This document shows, piece after piece, positions 18,254 through 25,928 of a DNA stretch of 51,338 nucleotides. Location: the NCBI RefSeq assembly GCF_001280085.1, contig NZ_LGED01000268.1, forward strand, positions 1 to 51,338, read 5' to 3'. Position 1 is the stretch's first letter. Every line of letters begins with the position of its first letter. The translations under genes were made by a program, and so were the position numbers. The notes beneath the pieces were generated by a model. That model had not been told where the DNA came from and did no database searches. It worked only from the letters and a program-made list of their open reading frames with translations. The DNA comes from Saccharothrix sp. NRRL B-16348. GTDB lineage: Bacteria > Actinomycetota > Actinomycetes > Mycobacteriales > Pseudonocardiaceae.

Positions 18254-18909
18254 CGCACCGGAGCTTCGGCTCCGGCGCGCCCGTCACGCTCGTCGGCCAC
18301 GGCCTGGGCGCGACACCCGGCGAAGCCCGCCTGCCCACGTCCGGGCTGCCGGGCACGAAAGTCGTGGTCACCCTCCCCTCGCACGGCGACGAGCCGGACG
18401 CGCCCGAGGGCTACTGGACCTACCGGCGCATCGCCGCCGACCTGCGTGCCGCCGCACGGGAGACCGGCGCGACCCGGGCGGTCGGCGTGTCGTTGACGGC
18501 GGGCGCGCTGCTGGCCCTGCTCGCCGGCGAACCCGACGCGTTCGAGCGCGTGGCCCTGCTGCTGCCCGCCGTGCTGGACGAGCCGAGGCGCCTGCTCGGC
18601 CGCGAGGAGGCGATCGCCGCCGTCGGCGGGCCACCCGACTACCAGGCGGAACGGCGGCGGGCGTTCGCGCGGCTCGACGGCGCGCTCACCGAGCTGCCCG
18701 GCCAGGTCGCGGTCACCGACCGTGCGGCATTGGCCCAGGTCACGGCCCCGGTGCTGGTGATCGGCGCGACGGACGACCCGCTGCACCCGGAGGACGTGGC
18801 CAAGCAGGTGGCCGCCGCGTTCCCGAACGGCAGGCTGGAGCTGGTGCCCTCGTGGTTGACCCATCGCGGTGACGTCCGCGGGTGGTTGGTCGACTTCCTG
18901 CGCGGGTAG
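18250..18909 (+). CDS. Alpha/beta hydrolase
   Basis: This is a 219-aa, minimal alpha/beta hydrolase. It has an oxyanion-type start (TLVGHGLGAT), a nucleophile elbow GVSLTAG with Ser in G-x-S, an acid strand PVLVIGATDDPLHPED and a C-terminal His (WLTHRGD). The lid is small. The GTG at 18250 overlaps the DUF2516 stop (GTGA), so it is translationally coupled. The substrate is unknown. The protein is not a family I can name more precisely. Confidence 0.8.
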   Translation: MTHRSFGSGAPVTLVGHGLGATPGEARLPTSGLPGTKVVVTLPSHGDEPDAPEGYWTYRRIAADLRAAARETGATRAVGVSLTAGALLALLAGEPDAFERVALLLPAVLDEPRRLLGREEAIAAVGGPPDYQAERRRAFARLDGALTELPGQVAVTDRAALAQVTAPVLVIGATDDPLHPEDVAKQVAAAFPNGRLELVPSWLTHRGDVRGWLVDFLRG

Positions 18910-18918
18910 CCGAACCGC

Positions 18919-19473
18919 ATGGCCGAACAGAAGAGGATCGCTTTCCTGGTCGACACGGAGGGCATCGAGCAGGTCGAGCTGACCGACCCCTGGCAGCACG
19001 TGGACAAGGCAGGCGCGGTGCCGAGGCTGCTCGCGCCGAAGCTGGGAACGGTGCAGGCGTACGACCACCTCAAGCCCGCCGACACGTTCGACGTGGACGT
19101 GCCGTTCGCGCACGCGGACCCCATGGACTACGACGCCGTGGTGATCCCGGGTGGCGTGGCCAACGCCGACTTCCTGCGGATGGACCGCGACGCCGTGAAG
19201 TTCGTCAAGCAGCACATCGCCGCGGGCAAGCCGGTCGCGGCGATCTGCCACGGGCCGTGGCTGCTGGTGGAGGCGGACGTGGTCCGCGGCAAGGAGCTGA
19301 CTTCGTTCCCGAGCCTGGCCACCGACATCCGCAACGCGGGCGGCGACTGGTCGGACGAGGAGGTGCGGGTCTGCCACCAGGCCGGGTGGACCCTGGTCAC
19401 CAGCCGCAAGCCCGACGACCTGCCCGCGTTCAACCGCGAGGCGCTCAAGGCCTTCGGTCTCCAGGACATCTGA
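18919..19473 (+). CDS. DJ-1/PfpI family protein
   Basis: This 184-aa protein has the DJ-1/PfpI fold, with nucleophile elbow AICHGPWLL (Cys110, His111) and an N-terminal acidic residue region EGIEQVELTDP. The closest known type is YhbO/YraA/PfpI-like, active on glyoxal adducts or as a stress chaperone; which applies here is uncertain. It is 9 nt downstream of the hydrolase and ends at a symmetrical terminator. Confidence 0.88.
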   Translation: MAEQKRIAFLVDTEGIEQVELTDPWQHVDKAGAVPRLLAPKLGTVQAYDHLKPADTFDVDVPFAHADPMDYDAVVIPGGVANADFLRMDRDAVKFVKQHIAAGKPVAAICHGPWLLVEADVVRGKELTSFPSLATDIRNAGGDWSDEEVRVCHQAGWTLVTSRKPDDLPAFNREALKAFGLQDI

Positions 19474-19489
19474 CCGCGTTCCGGACCGG

Positions 19490-19519
19490 GTCCACGGGGA
19501 TGTGCACCTCCCCGTGGAC
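19490..19519. terminator. Bidirectional terminator
   Basis: Perfect 10-bp arms GTCCACGGGG (19490-19499) and CCCCGTGGAC (19510-19519) lie between the convergent DJ-1 and MerR genes. Confidence 0.8.
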
Positions 19520-19522
19520 GTA

Positions 19523-20281
19523 CTAGAGCCTGGCCGCCGCGTACGCCGCGATCGCGTCGCGGACGTACTCGGCGAAGCCCTCGGCGTGCGCGTCGAACTG
19601 GACCTTGAAGTCCGGCGCGTCCACGTACAGCTCACCGAGCCCGGTGTAGGACTCCCGGTTCGGCGTCCAGCTGCGGCAGACCCACCGGTAGTGCCGGTCG
19701 GTCACGTCCAGCGCGCGCGGCGAGTCGGCCGCGACACCGGCGTCGAACAGCTCGGCGTAGGCCTGGCGGAGGGTGTTCCACTCGGCCATGAAGCCGTCGG
19801 CGTCGGCCTTGGTCCAGCCCTTCATCCGGCGCTTGCCCTCGTCGATGTGCTCCTGCGCCTGGTCGCCGTAGCGCTCCACCAGCTCCGCCTCGTAGCGGGC
19901 CTGGCGGTCGGCGTCGAAGCCGTCGAACAGCTCTTCCATCTTCACTTCGTCACCCCCTTCCAGTTCCTCGATCGTGCGGGAGACGGTCCGGGCCAGCTTC
20001 GCCAGCCGTTCCTGCTCGGCGGCCAGCCACCGCGCGTGGTTGCGCAGCACGTCGACCGTCCGGTGCCGCCCGTCCAGGACCTCGGCCACGGTGTCGAGGC
20101 CGAGTCCCAGGTCGCGCAGCAGCAGGATCCGCTGGAGCTTGAGCAGCTGCTCGCGCTCGTAGTACCGGTAGCCGTTGCCGCCGATCCACGCCGGTTCGAG
20201 CAGGCCGATCGCGTCGTAGTGCCGCAACGTCCGCGAAGTCACCTTCGACATGCGCGCGACCTGTGCGATCGACCAGGCCAT
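19523..20281 (-). CDS. MerR regulator with TipAS effector domain (TipA-like)
   Basis: This 252-aa protein starts with a MerR winged helix (SIAQVARMSKVTSRTLRHYD, then GGNGYRYYE), a coiled-coil dimerisation helix, and from about residue 120 a TipAS domain (EELFDGFDADRQARYEAELVE, KGWTKADADGFMAEWNTL). In Streptomyces, TipAL senses thiopeptide antibiotics by covalent capture and activates its own promoter. No thiopeptide or efflux gene is adjacent, so the ligand is unknown. ATG 20281 has GGGAGGGAG upstream. The promoter has the 19-bp spacer and dyad expected of MerR activation. Confidence 0.9.
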   Translation of the reverse strand: MAWSIAQVARMSKVTSRTLRHYDAIGLLEPAWIGGNGYRYYEREQLLKLQRILLLRDLGLGLDTVAEVLDGRHRTVDVLRNHARWLAAEQERLAKLARTVSRTIEELEGGDEVKMEELFDGFDADRQARYEAELVERYGDQAQEHIDEGKRRMKGWTKADADGFMAEWNTLRQAYAELFDAGVAADSPRALDVTDRHYRWVCRSWTPNRESYTGLGELYVDAPDFKVQFDAHAEGFAEYVRDAIAAYAAARL

Positions 20282-20307
20282 TCCCGTGCTCCCTCCCTGT
20301 GCCGACC

Positions 20308-20338
20308 ACGTTAGGGGTTGACGTAACGTCAACGTCAA
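20308..20338 (-). promoter_or_regulatory. MerR-type promoter with 17-bp dyad operator
   Basis: On the minus strand TTGACG (20333-20338) and TAACGT (20308-20313) are separated by 19 bp. The spacer contains the perfect inverted repeat GTTGACGTTACGTCAAC (20317-20333). The long spacer with a centred dyad is the classic MerR activator arrangement. Confidence 0.8.
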
Positions 20339-20361
20339 GGGCAGCCGGCAGGATGGTCGGT

Positions 20362-20901
20362 GTGTGGACCATCGCAGGAACCCTGACCCCCTTGCCGGTG
20401 CTCGACCGGCTCGACCTGGTCGCGGACCCGGTCGCCGCGGCGCTGCGGTCGATGGCGGACGGCGCGCGGCTCGCGGTCGCGGAGATCGACCCGACGTTGG
20501 CGGACACGGCCGAGTTCTGCGCGCACTACGGCTCGCCGTTGGCGGCGTCGGCGAACTGCGTCGTCGTCGCGGGCAAGCGCGGCGACACCGTCCGGTACGC
20601 GGCGTGCGTCGTGCTGGCGACCACGCGCGCGGACGTGAACGGCGTCGTCCGGCGGCGGCTGGACGCGCGCAAGGCGTCGTTCGCGCCGATGGACGACGCG
20701 GTGTCGCTCAGCGGCATGGAGTACGGCGGCATCACGCCGATCGGCCTGCCCGAGGACTGGCCCGTGCTGCTGTCGCCGGAGGTGGCGGCGGCGTCGGAAC
20801 TGGTCATCGGCAGCGGCATCCGGGGCAGCAAGATCCTCGTGCCGGGCGAGGTGCTGGCGAAGCTGCCGAACGCCGAGGTCGTCGAGGGCTTGGCCCGCTA
20901 G
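20362..20901 (+). CDS. YbaK/EbsC-type aminoacyl-tRNA deacylase
   Basis: This 179-aa protein carries the YbaK editing fold: CVVVAGKRGDTVRYAACVVL, KASFAPMDDAVSLSGMEYGG (conserved Lys and G-x-I/V-x-P pattern continuing ITPIGLPEDWPVLL), then ELVIGSGIRGSKILVP. These proteins hydrolyse mischarged aminoacyl-tRNAs such as Cys-tRNAPro or Ala-tRNAPro. GTG 20362 is chosen because CAGGAT (20349-20354) is 7 nt upstream. ATG 20353 is in frame. It is divergent from the TipA-like gene, and its stop overlaps the convergent tetR stop in CTAG. Confidence 0.85.
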   Translation: MWTIAGTLTPLPVLDRLDLVADPVAAALRSMADGARLAVAEIDPTLADTAEFCAHYGSPLAASANCVVVAGKRGDTVRYAACVVLATTRADVNGVVRRRLDARKASFAPMDDAVSLSGMEYGGITPIGLPEDWPVLLSPEVAAASELVIGSGIRGSKILVPGEVLAKLPNAEVVEGLAR

Positions 20902-21398
20902 GTCGCGAGCTGCCGGTCGAGCACCTCGCGCGCCTGGTCGTGCGTGAGGTGCCCGATGAGCACGTGCGTGGTGAGGCCGTCGGCCAGCGCCAGCACCGTG
21001 CGCGCTCGCGCGCGGTCGCCCAGGAGCCTGGTGAACATGTCCTCCAGGTCGGCGTAGCTCGCGCGCAGGACGGGCGCGAGCGCCGGGCTGACGGCCGCCT
21101 GCGCGACGAACGCGAGCCACACCCTGGCTTCGGCGCGCTCGGGCAGCGCGACGGCGCGTGCCGCCTCGACCGCGGTGCCGCCCGCCCGGCCCAGGATGCG
21201 CCTGCCGACCTCTTCCAGCGCGAACCGCAGCATCTCGTCCTTGGTGCGGAAGCACCGCTGCACCGCGCCCATCGAGACGTCCGCGCGCGCCGCGACGTCC
21301 CTCAGCGTCACGCCTTCGAGGCCGCGTTCGTCGGCGAGCAGGAACACCGCGTCGGTGATCTGCCTGCGCCGGGATTCGTATTCGACCTGCTTGGGCAC
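20898..21398 (-). CDS. TetR family repressor
   Basis: This 166-aa protein has the TetR HTH near the N-terminus (RRRQITDAVFLLADERGLEG then VTLRDVAARADVSMGAVQRCF). The short helical C-terminal domain ends HLTHDQAREVLDRQLA. It is divergent from the amidase gene, with an 18-bp palindrome between them, so it probably represses the amidase and itself. The start is GTG 21398. TAGTAT (21405-21410, minus) is 6 nt upstream, giving a leaderless start. Confidence 0.92.
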   Translation of the reverse strand: MPKQVEYESRRRQITDAVFLLADERGLEGVTLRDVAARADVSMGAVQRCFRTKDEMLRFALEEVGRRILGRAGGTAVEAARAVALPERAEARVWLAFVAQAAVSPALAPVLRASYADLEDMFTRLLGDRARARTVLALADGLTTHVLIGHLTHDQAREVLDRQLAT

Positions 21399-21411
21399 CT
21401 GTGGATACTAT

Positions 21412-21429
21412 CCGATGCACTTGCATCGG
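21412..21429. promoter_or_regulatory. TetR operator palindrome
   Basis: CCGATGCACTTGCATCGG is a palindrome with perfect 8-bp arms and a 2-nt centre, located between the divergent tetR and amidase starts and next to the tetR -10. Confidence 0.75.
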
Positions 21430-21441
21430 AACGGGGGCGTC

Positions 21442-22815
21442 ATGTGGGAGTGGACGGCGGCGGAGCAGGCCGCCGCGGTGCGATCGGGCCGCGTCACGGC
21501 GGTCGAGCTGGTGGAGAGCCACCTGGCGCGCATCGAGGCGGTGAACCCGGTGGTCAACGCGATCACGCGGCTGCTGGCCGAGCAGGCGTTGGCCGAGGCG
21601 GCGGAGGTCGACCGGGGCGGTGCGCGCGGGCCGTTGGCCGGGGTGCCGTTCACGGTGAAGGAGAGCATCGCGATCGGCGGCGTGCCGACGACCCACGGCG
21701 CGGTGCGGTTCAAGGACTTCGTGACGCCGCTGGACGCGCCGCCGGTGGCCCGGCTGCGGGCGGCGGGCGCGATCCCCATCGGGCACGCGAACATGCCGAC
21801 GCTCACGTTGGCCGGCATGCACACGCGCAGCGAGCTGTTCGGCGACACGGTCAACCCGTGGGACCCGACCGTCACGCCCGGCGGCTCCAGCGGTGGTGAC
21901 GGGGTGGCGGTGGCCACCGGGATGGCGGGGTTGGGGCTGGGCAACGACTCCGGCGGCTCGGTGCGCATCCCGGCGGCGTTCTGCGGCGTGGCCGGGTTGA
22001 AGCCGACCTACGGGCGGTTCCCGGCCGACCACCGGCTCGGTCCGGACGACCCGCCGCTGGGCGCGCAGCTGTTCGTCGTGGACGGGCCGCTCGCCCGGAC
22101 CGTCGGGGACCTGCGGCTCGCGTTCGAGGCGTTGGCGGGCACGTCGCCGCGCGACCCGCGGGCGGTGCCCGTGCCGTTGACCGGGCCGCCGGTGCCGCGT
22201 CGGGTCGCCGTGGTCGCCGATCCCGGCGGGACGGGTGTCGACCCGGTGGTGCGGGCCGCGGTCGAGGACGCCGCCGGCGTGCTGTCGGACGCCGGGTACG
22301 AGGTGGTCGAGGCGGACGTGCCGGTGCTGGACGAGGCGCTGTCGGCGTACGGGGCCATGCTGATGACCGAGTTCACGCCGAGCTGGCCGGTGGTGCGCAC
22401 CCTGCTCGGCGCGGAAGGCCACCGGTACATCGAGCTGTCGATGGCGAAGGCCGGGCCGGTCGACGTCGCCGAGTACCTGCGGCTCACCGGCGTGCTGCTG
22501 GGCGTGAAGCGGGCGTGGGCGGAGTTCCTGGGCCGGTTCCCGCTGGTGCTCGGGCCGGTGTTCACCGCGCGTCCGCCCGAGCCGGGGCTGGAGTCGCGTT
22601 CGCGCGAGGGGCACGACCTGGTGACCGGCGCGATGCGGCTGTGCACCGCGACGAGCTTCGCGGGCCTGCCGGCGGTGGCCGTGCCGACCGGGGTGGTCGA
22701 CGGGCTGCCGGTCGGCGTGCAGCTGATCGGGCGGGCCTACCGCGAGGACGTGTGCCTGGACGCGGCCGAGGTGGTGGAGCGGGTGATCACGCCGCGTACT
22801 CCCGGAGGAAGCTGA
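21442..22815 (+). CDS. Amidase signature family protein
   Basis: This 457-aa enzyme shows the Ser-cisSer-Lys triad motifs: Lys in VPFTVKESIAIGG, the Ser-rich loop TPGGSSGGDGVAVATGM and the GNDSGGSVRIPAAFCGVAG nucleophile segment. The family includes amidases, GatA and urethanases. Lack of gatB/gatC neighbours and a dedicated TetR argue for a catabolic or detoxifying amidase. The Asp in SSGGDG is usually Glu or Ser in relatives. ATG 21442 follows GGGGGCG; an upstream ATG at 21415 lies inside the operator and is less likely. The 3' end overlaps the convergent LOG gene by 29 bp. Confidence 0.9.
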   Translation: MWEWTAAEQAAAVRSGRVTAVELVESHLARIEAVNPVVNAITRLLAEQALAEAAEVDRGGARGPLAGVPFTVKESIAIGGVPTTHGAVRFKDFVTPLDAPPVARLRAAGAIPIGHANMPTLTLAGMHTRSELFGDTVNPWDPTVTPGGSSGGDGVAVATGMAGLGLGNDSGGSVRIPAAFCGVAGLKPTYGRFPADHRLGPDDPPLGAQLFVVDGPLARTVGDLRLAFEALAGTSPRDPRAVPVPLTGPPVPRRVAVVADPGGTGVDPVVRAAVEDAAGVLSDAGYEVVEADVPVLDEALSAYGAMLMTEFTPSWPVVRTLLGAEGHRYIELSMAKAGPVDVAEYLRLTGVLLGVKRAWAEFLGRFPLVLGPVFTARPPEPGLESRSREGHDLVTGAMRLCTATSFAGLPAVAVPTGVVDGLPVGVQLIGRAYREDVCLDAAEVVERVITPRTPGGS

Positions 22816-23854
22816 CGGCCTCGTCGGCGTCGTCCGTGACGAGGATCCAGCGCTCGGCCTCCCGGCCACGGGCGAGGCGTTGCACCAGTGGTGCGGCCGG
22901 CACCTCGTCGACCCAGAAGTCCCGGCCCAGGAACACCATCGGCGCGGCCGGGCCGACCGAGCCGTAGTGGTTCTGGCAGTAGTCCTGGAAGACCTCCTGC
23001 ACGGTGCCCGCGCTGCCCGGCGTGTAGATGATGCCGCCGGTGGCGACGGTGAGCAGGCCCTCCTCGCGGACCGAGTTGGCGAAGTACTTGGCGTGCAGCT
23101 CGCACGCCGGGTTCGGCGGCTCGTGGCCGTAGAACCACGTCGGGATGCCGATCGTGCGCGGCCGGTCGGAGGTGGGCAGGTCGGTGGGGCACGCGGCGAT
23201 CCAGCGGCCGATGGACTCGGCGTCGCCGCCGAAGCCCGGAGCCTTCGCCAGGTCCTTCAACGTCGGCTCGTCCACGCCGATCCGCACGCCCAGCGGCACG
23301 GCCTCCATCACGCCAGGGCCGCCGCCGGTCAGCACGGTGAACCCGGCCTCGCCGAGCGCCGCGCCCAGCCGCACGGCACGCCGGTAGCCGTCCGTGTCGC
23401 GGCCGAGCGCGTGCCCGCCCATCACGGCGACCGGACGTGCGGACAGCGCGTCGTCCAACGCCTCGGTGATCGCGTGGTCGTGCAGGCGTTCGGCGAGCGC
23501 GTGCAGCGGGTCGGGGTTGTGGCCCTGGGCGCGGGTGTGCTGGTAGATCAGGGCGTCCGGGGTGTCGGCGTAGGACAGCGGGTCGTCCGGGTCGAACCCG
23601 GCGAACAGCTCGGCCGGCGTGTAGAGCCGCGACCGGTACACGTCGTACGGCAGGTCCGGGATCGTCGGGAACACCAGCGCGCCGGCCGCCGCCGCACGTC
23701 GTTGGCCGAGCGGCGAGAGCGTGCAGCCGAGGAACAGCGCGCCGTCCATCGGCACGCGCAGCTCCTCTTCGCTCAGGTCGAGCCCGACGAGGACGGCGTG
23801 CCTCAGCTCGGCCGCCGCGCGGACCTGGTCGAGGTCGGTGTACTCGGTGCGCAC
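22787..23854 (-). CDS. LOG family protein (lysine decarboxylase-like fold)
   Basis: This 355-aa protein contains the LOG nucleotide-binding motifs VLTGGGPGVMEA and a PGSAGTVQEVF version of PGGxGTxxE. It is longer than the typical 180-200 aa LOG phosphoribohydrolase because of an N-terminal domain of about 140 residues (including PMDGALFLGCTLSPLGQR). Long LOG proteins are found in actinomycetes and may be nucleotide 5'-monophosphate nucleosidases. The start is GTG 23854, with TAGGCT (23861-23866, minus) 6 nt upstream. A repeat array begins right behind that -10, so the -35 region lies in the repeat. Confidence 0.85.
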   Translation of the reverse strand: MRTEYTDLDQVRAAAELRHAVLVGLDLSEEELRVPMDGALFLGCTLSPLGQRRAAAAGALVFPTIPDLPYDVYRSRLYTPAELFAGFDPDDPLSYADTPDALIYQHTRAQGHNPDPLHALAERLHDHAITEALDDALSARPVAVMGGHALGRDTDGYRRAVRLGAALGEAGFTVLTGGGPGVMEAVPLGVRIGVDEPTLKDLAKAPGFGGDAESIGRWIAACPTDLPTSDRPRTIGIPTWFYGHEPPNPACELHAKYFANSVREEGLLTVATGGIIYTPGSAGTVQEVFQDYCQNHYGSVGPAAPMVFLGRDFWVDEVPAAPLVQRLARGREAERWILVTDDADEAVSFLREYAA

Positions 23855-23868
23855 CGGCGCAGCCTACG

Positions 23869-24017
23869 GCCGAGCGTTGAACACGGGGTGCGCGAACGTT
23901 CGACACGCGGCACCTGAGCGTTCGACACGCGCGACGCGAACGTAGGACTCTCGCGAGAGTCCTACGTTCAGGACGCGAGAGTCCTACGTTCGGGAGCGGT
24001 GAGTTCGACGTTCGGGA
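23869..24017. repeat. 22-bp unit array 3, head-to-head with perfect palindrome
   Basis: Units in reverse orientation at 23869-23890 (cap), 23891-23912, 23913-23934 and 23935-23956 meet forward units at 23952-23973, 23974-23995 and a cap at 23996-24017. At the junction 23938-23969 forms a perfect 32-bp palindrome centred on CTCTCGCGAGAG. It lies upstream of the LOG gene and 8 bp from the stop of the lipoprotein gene. Confidence 0.88.
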
Positions 24018-24024
24018 CGTGAGG

Positions 24025-24939
24025 TCAGCCGAAGAACAGGGACTTCGGGCCCGTCGGGAAACCGAGCGCGGTCACGTCGCGGACGTCGTCGGTGATCACG
24101 GCGGACTTGCCCGTGCAGCCCGGCTCGGACCACAGCTTCACCGAACCGCCGGGCGCGATCGACAGGAAGTCGCCCCGCACGTCCTGGCAGCCCGGCCCGG
24201 TGACGCCGGTGGCGAAGTTGGTGCCGCTGAAGTCGTCGAAGTTCTTGCCGGAGAACAGGGTCGCGGACGTGGCAGGCGGCACGGCGGGGCCTGCCGGCGC
24301 GGGCGGCGTGGTGGTGGCGACGGGCGTGCCCGCCTTCTGGCCGTTCGGCGTCACGCCGAACCACGTGCCGCCGACGCCCTGGCCGAGCGTGTCACCGGGC
24401 TTGACGTCCTTGCTGAACAGGTAGACCGGCCAACCGCCGACGGTGAGCTGCGTCCGACCGTCGGCGCGCTTGACGAAACCGACGTCCCGCTTCGCGATGC
24501 CCGCGATGAACACCTTGCCGCCCTTGGCGATGGTGACCGGCGGCCACGTCTGCGCGCACTCGCCGTCGCACGTGGACTCGGACGGGTTCGCGGTGTCCTT
24601 GTCGAAGCGGTAGAGCGTCATTCCCGCGCCGTTTACCACAACGGGGTTCAACGCGCCGGCGGACGTGGCGCGCAACTGCACCCACTTGTCCTTCACCTCG
24701 CGCGGCGCGGATTTCGGCGCGAGGTCGCCGGTGTTCGGATCGGCTTTGTTGGACCGCGCCGTCCCGGCGAGGAACGACACCCCGGCCGGGTCAGAACCGG
24801 CCGACTCCTGCTGAACCCGCTGGTCGACGGGCTGCGCCTGGGGTGCCGGTTGGGCCGAGCCGTCGACACCGCAGGCCGACAGGGCCAGGGCACCCAACGC
24901 GATGAGGGCGGCAAAGGGCGCGACATGCTTGCGCAGCAT
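24025..24939 (-). CDS. Lipoprotein with secreted repeats and crystallin-like C-terminus
   Basis: This 304-aa lipoprotein has lipobox LSAC near residue 23. Two segments match the Lipoprotein_15/secreted repeat pattern with Y-x-[FWY]-x-x-D: LYRFDKDTANPSESTCDGEC followed by AQTWPPV, and GGWPVYLFSKDVKPGDTLGQ. A Pro/Thr-rich linker precedes a C-terminal domain of about 80 residues (LFSGKNFDDFSGTNF, SVKLWSEPGCTGKSAVI) that resembles a beta/gamma-crystallin or inhibitor-like fold. Function unknown. The start ATG 24939 has CGGAG upstream, which may be masked in an RNA helix. Confidence 0.82.
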   Translation of the reverse strand: MLRKHVAPFAALIALGALALSACGVDGSAQPAPQAQPVDQRVQQESAGSDPAGVSFLAGTARSNKADPNTGDLAPKSAPREVKDKWVQLRATSAGALNPVVVNGAGMTLYRFDKDTANPSESTCDGECAQTWPPVTIAKGGKVFIAGIAKRDVGFVKRADGRTQLTVGGWPVYLFSKDVKPGDTLGQGVGGTWFGVTPNGQKAGTPVATTTPPAPAGPAVPPATSATLFSGKNFDDFSGTNFATGVTGPGCQDVRGDFLSIAPGGSVKLWSEPGCTGKSAVITDDVRDVTALGFPTGPKSLFFG

Positions 24940-24943
24940 GGAA

Positions 24944-25031
24944 TTCTCCGAATGGTGAGGGTTTCATCGCCGAGTGGCCGACACCCAGGACACGTGCGGA
25001 CCGCCGGAGCGGTTCAACCCGATTCGGAGAA
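24944..25031 (-). promoter_or_regulatory. Possible SD-sequestering stem in lipoprotein leader
   Basis: In the minus-strand mRNA TTCTCCGAAT (from 25022-25031) can pair perfectly with ATTCGGAGAA (from 24944-24953), which contains the SD of the lipoprotein gene. The loop is 68 nt. GAGAAA of the purU stop context could compete for the TTTCTC part of the first arm. Confidence 0.4.
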
Positions 25032-25037
25032 AATTTC

Positions 25038-25916
25038 TCAGAAGATGACGGTCTGGTTCCCGTGCACCAGCACGCGGTCCTCCAAGTGCCACCGCAGACC
25101 GCGCGCCAGCACGACCTTCTCGATGTCACGCCCCTTGCGCACCATGTCGTTGATGGAGTCGGTGTGGTCCACCCGGATCACGTCCTGCTCCACGATCGGA
25201 CCCTGGTCGAGGTCCGCGGTCACGTAGTGGCACGTCGCGCCGACCAGCTTCACGCCCCGGCTGTGCGCCTGGTGGTACGGCCGCGCGCCGATGAACGACG
25301 GCAGGAAGCTGTGGTGGATGTTCAACGCCCGCCCGGCCCAGTCCGCGCACAGCTCCGCGGGCAGGATCTGCATGAACCGCGCCAGCACCACCGCGTGCGG
25401 CCGGTGCCCGTCGACGAGCTGCCGCAGCTGCGCGAACGCCGCCGCCTTGCCCTCCGGGTCGTTCGCCGGGAACGGCACGTGGTGGAACGGGATGCCGTGC
25501 GCCCTGGTGATCCCGGCCAGGTCGGCGTGGTTGCCGATGACCGCGGACACGTCGACGTCCAGCTCCTGCGACGCCACCCGGCCGAGCAGGTCGTACAGGC
25601 AGTGCCCCTCCTTGGACACCAGGATCACCACCCGCCTGCGCTCGCCGGAGTCGGCGACCCGCCACGAGCCGGGGTGCGCGCCCAGGTCACGGGCCACCTC
25701 CGCGAACCGGGCCCGCAGCTCGTCCACGTCGAACGGCAGCGAGTCGGCCCGGACCTCCTGGCGGGTGAAGAACCAGTTGGTGGTCGGGTCGGTGTGGTAG
25801 GCCGCTTCGACGATCCAGCCGCCGTGCTCGGCCAGGAACGAGGAGATCCGGGCCACGATGCCGGTGCGGTCGGGGCAGCCGAAGGTGATCACGTAGCGTC
25901 GTTCAGGCAGAGGCAC
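25038..25916 (-). CDS. purU: Formyltetrahydrofolate deformylase
   Basis: This 292-aa enzyme hydrolyses 10-formyl-THF to THF and formate, balancing one-carbon pools for purine synthesis. The N-terminal ACT domain (about 7-85) starts with ITFGCPDRTGIVARI. The catalytic formyltransferase-like domain shows FMQILP, the NIHHSFLPSFIGARPYHQA catalytic Asn/His region and LDQGPIVEQD with the catalytic Asp. Length is normal. The start is GTG 25916; GATACT 7 nt upstream may give a leaderless mRNA. Confidence 0.96.
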   Translation of the reverse strand: MPLPERRYVITFGCPDRTGIVARISSFLAEHGGWIVEAAYHTDPTTNWFFTRQEVRADSLPFDVDELRARFAEVARDLGAHPGSWRVADSGERRRVVILVSKEGHCLYDLLGRVASQELDVDVSAVIGNHADLAGITRAHGIPFHHVPFPANDPEGKAAAFAQLRQLVDGHRPHAVVLARFMQILPAELCADWAGRALNIHHSFLPSFIGARPYHQAHSRGVKLVGATCHYVTADLDQGPIVEQDVIRVDHTDSINDMVRKGRDIEKVVLARGLRWHLEDRVLVHGNQTVIF

Positions 25917-25928
25917 GACCGGAAGTAT

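Noticed and set aside
20335..22869. Long minus-strand open frame of 844 codons
   Set aside because: It runs antisense through the YbaK and amidase genes and across the tetR gene, has low-complexity Arg/His/Pro composition, and shows no recognisable domain.
24901..25040. ECF sigma-type promoter (GAACC motif) before the lipoprotein gene
   Set aside because: A GAACC-like box exists, but no well-spaced -10 partner could be recognised.
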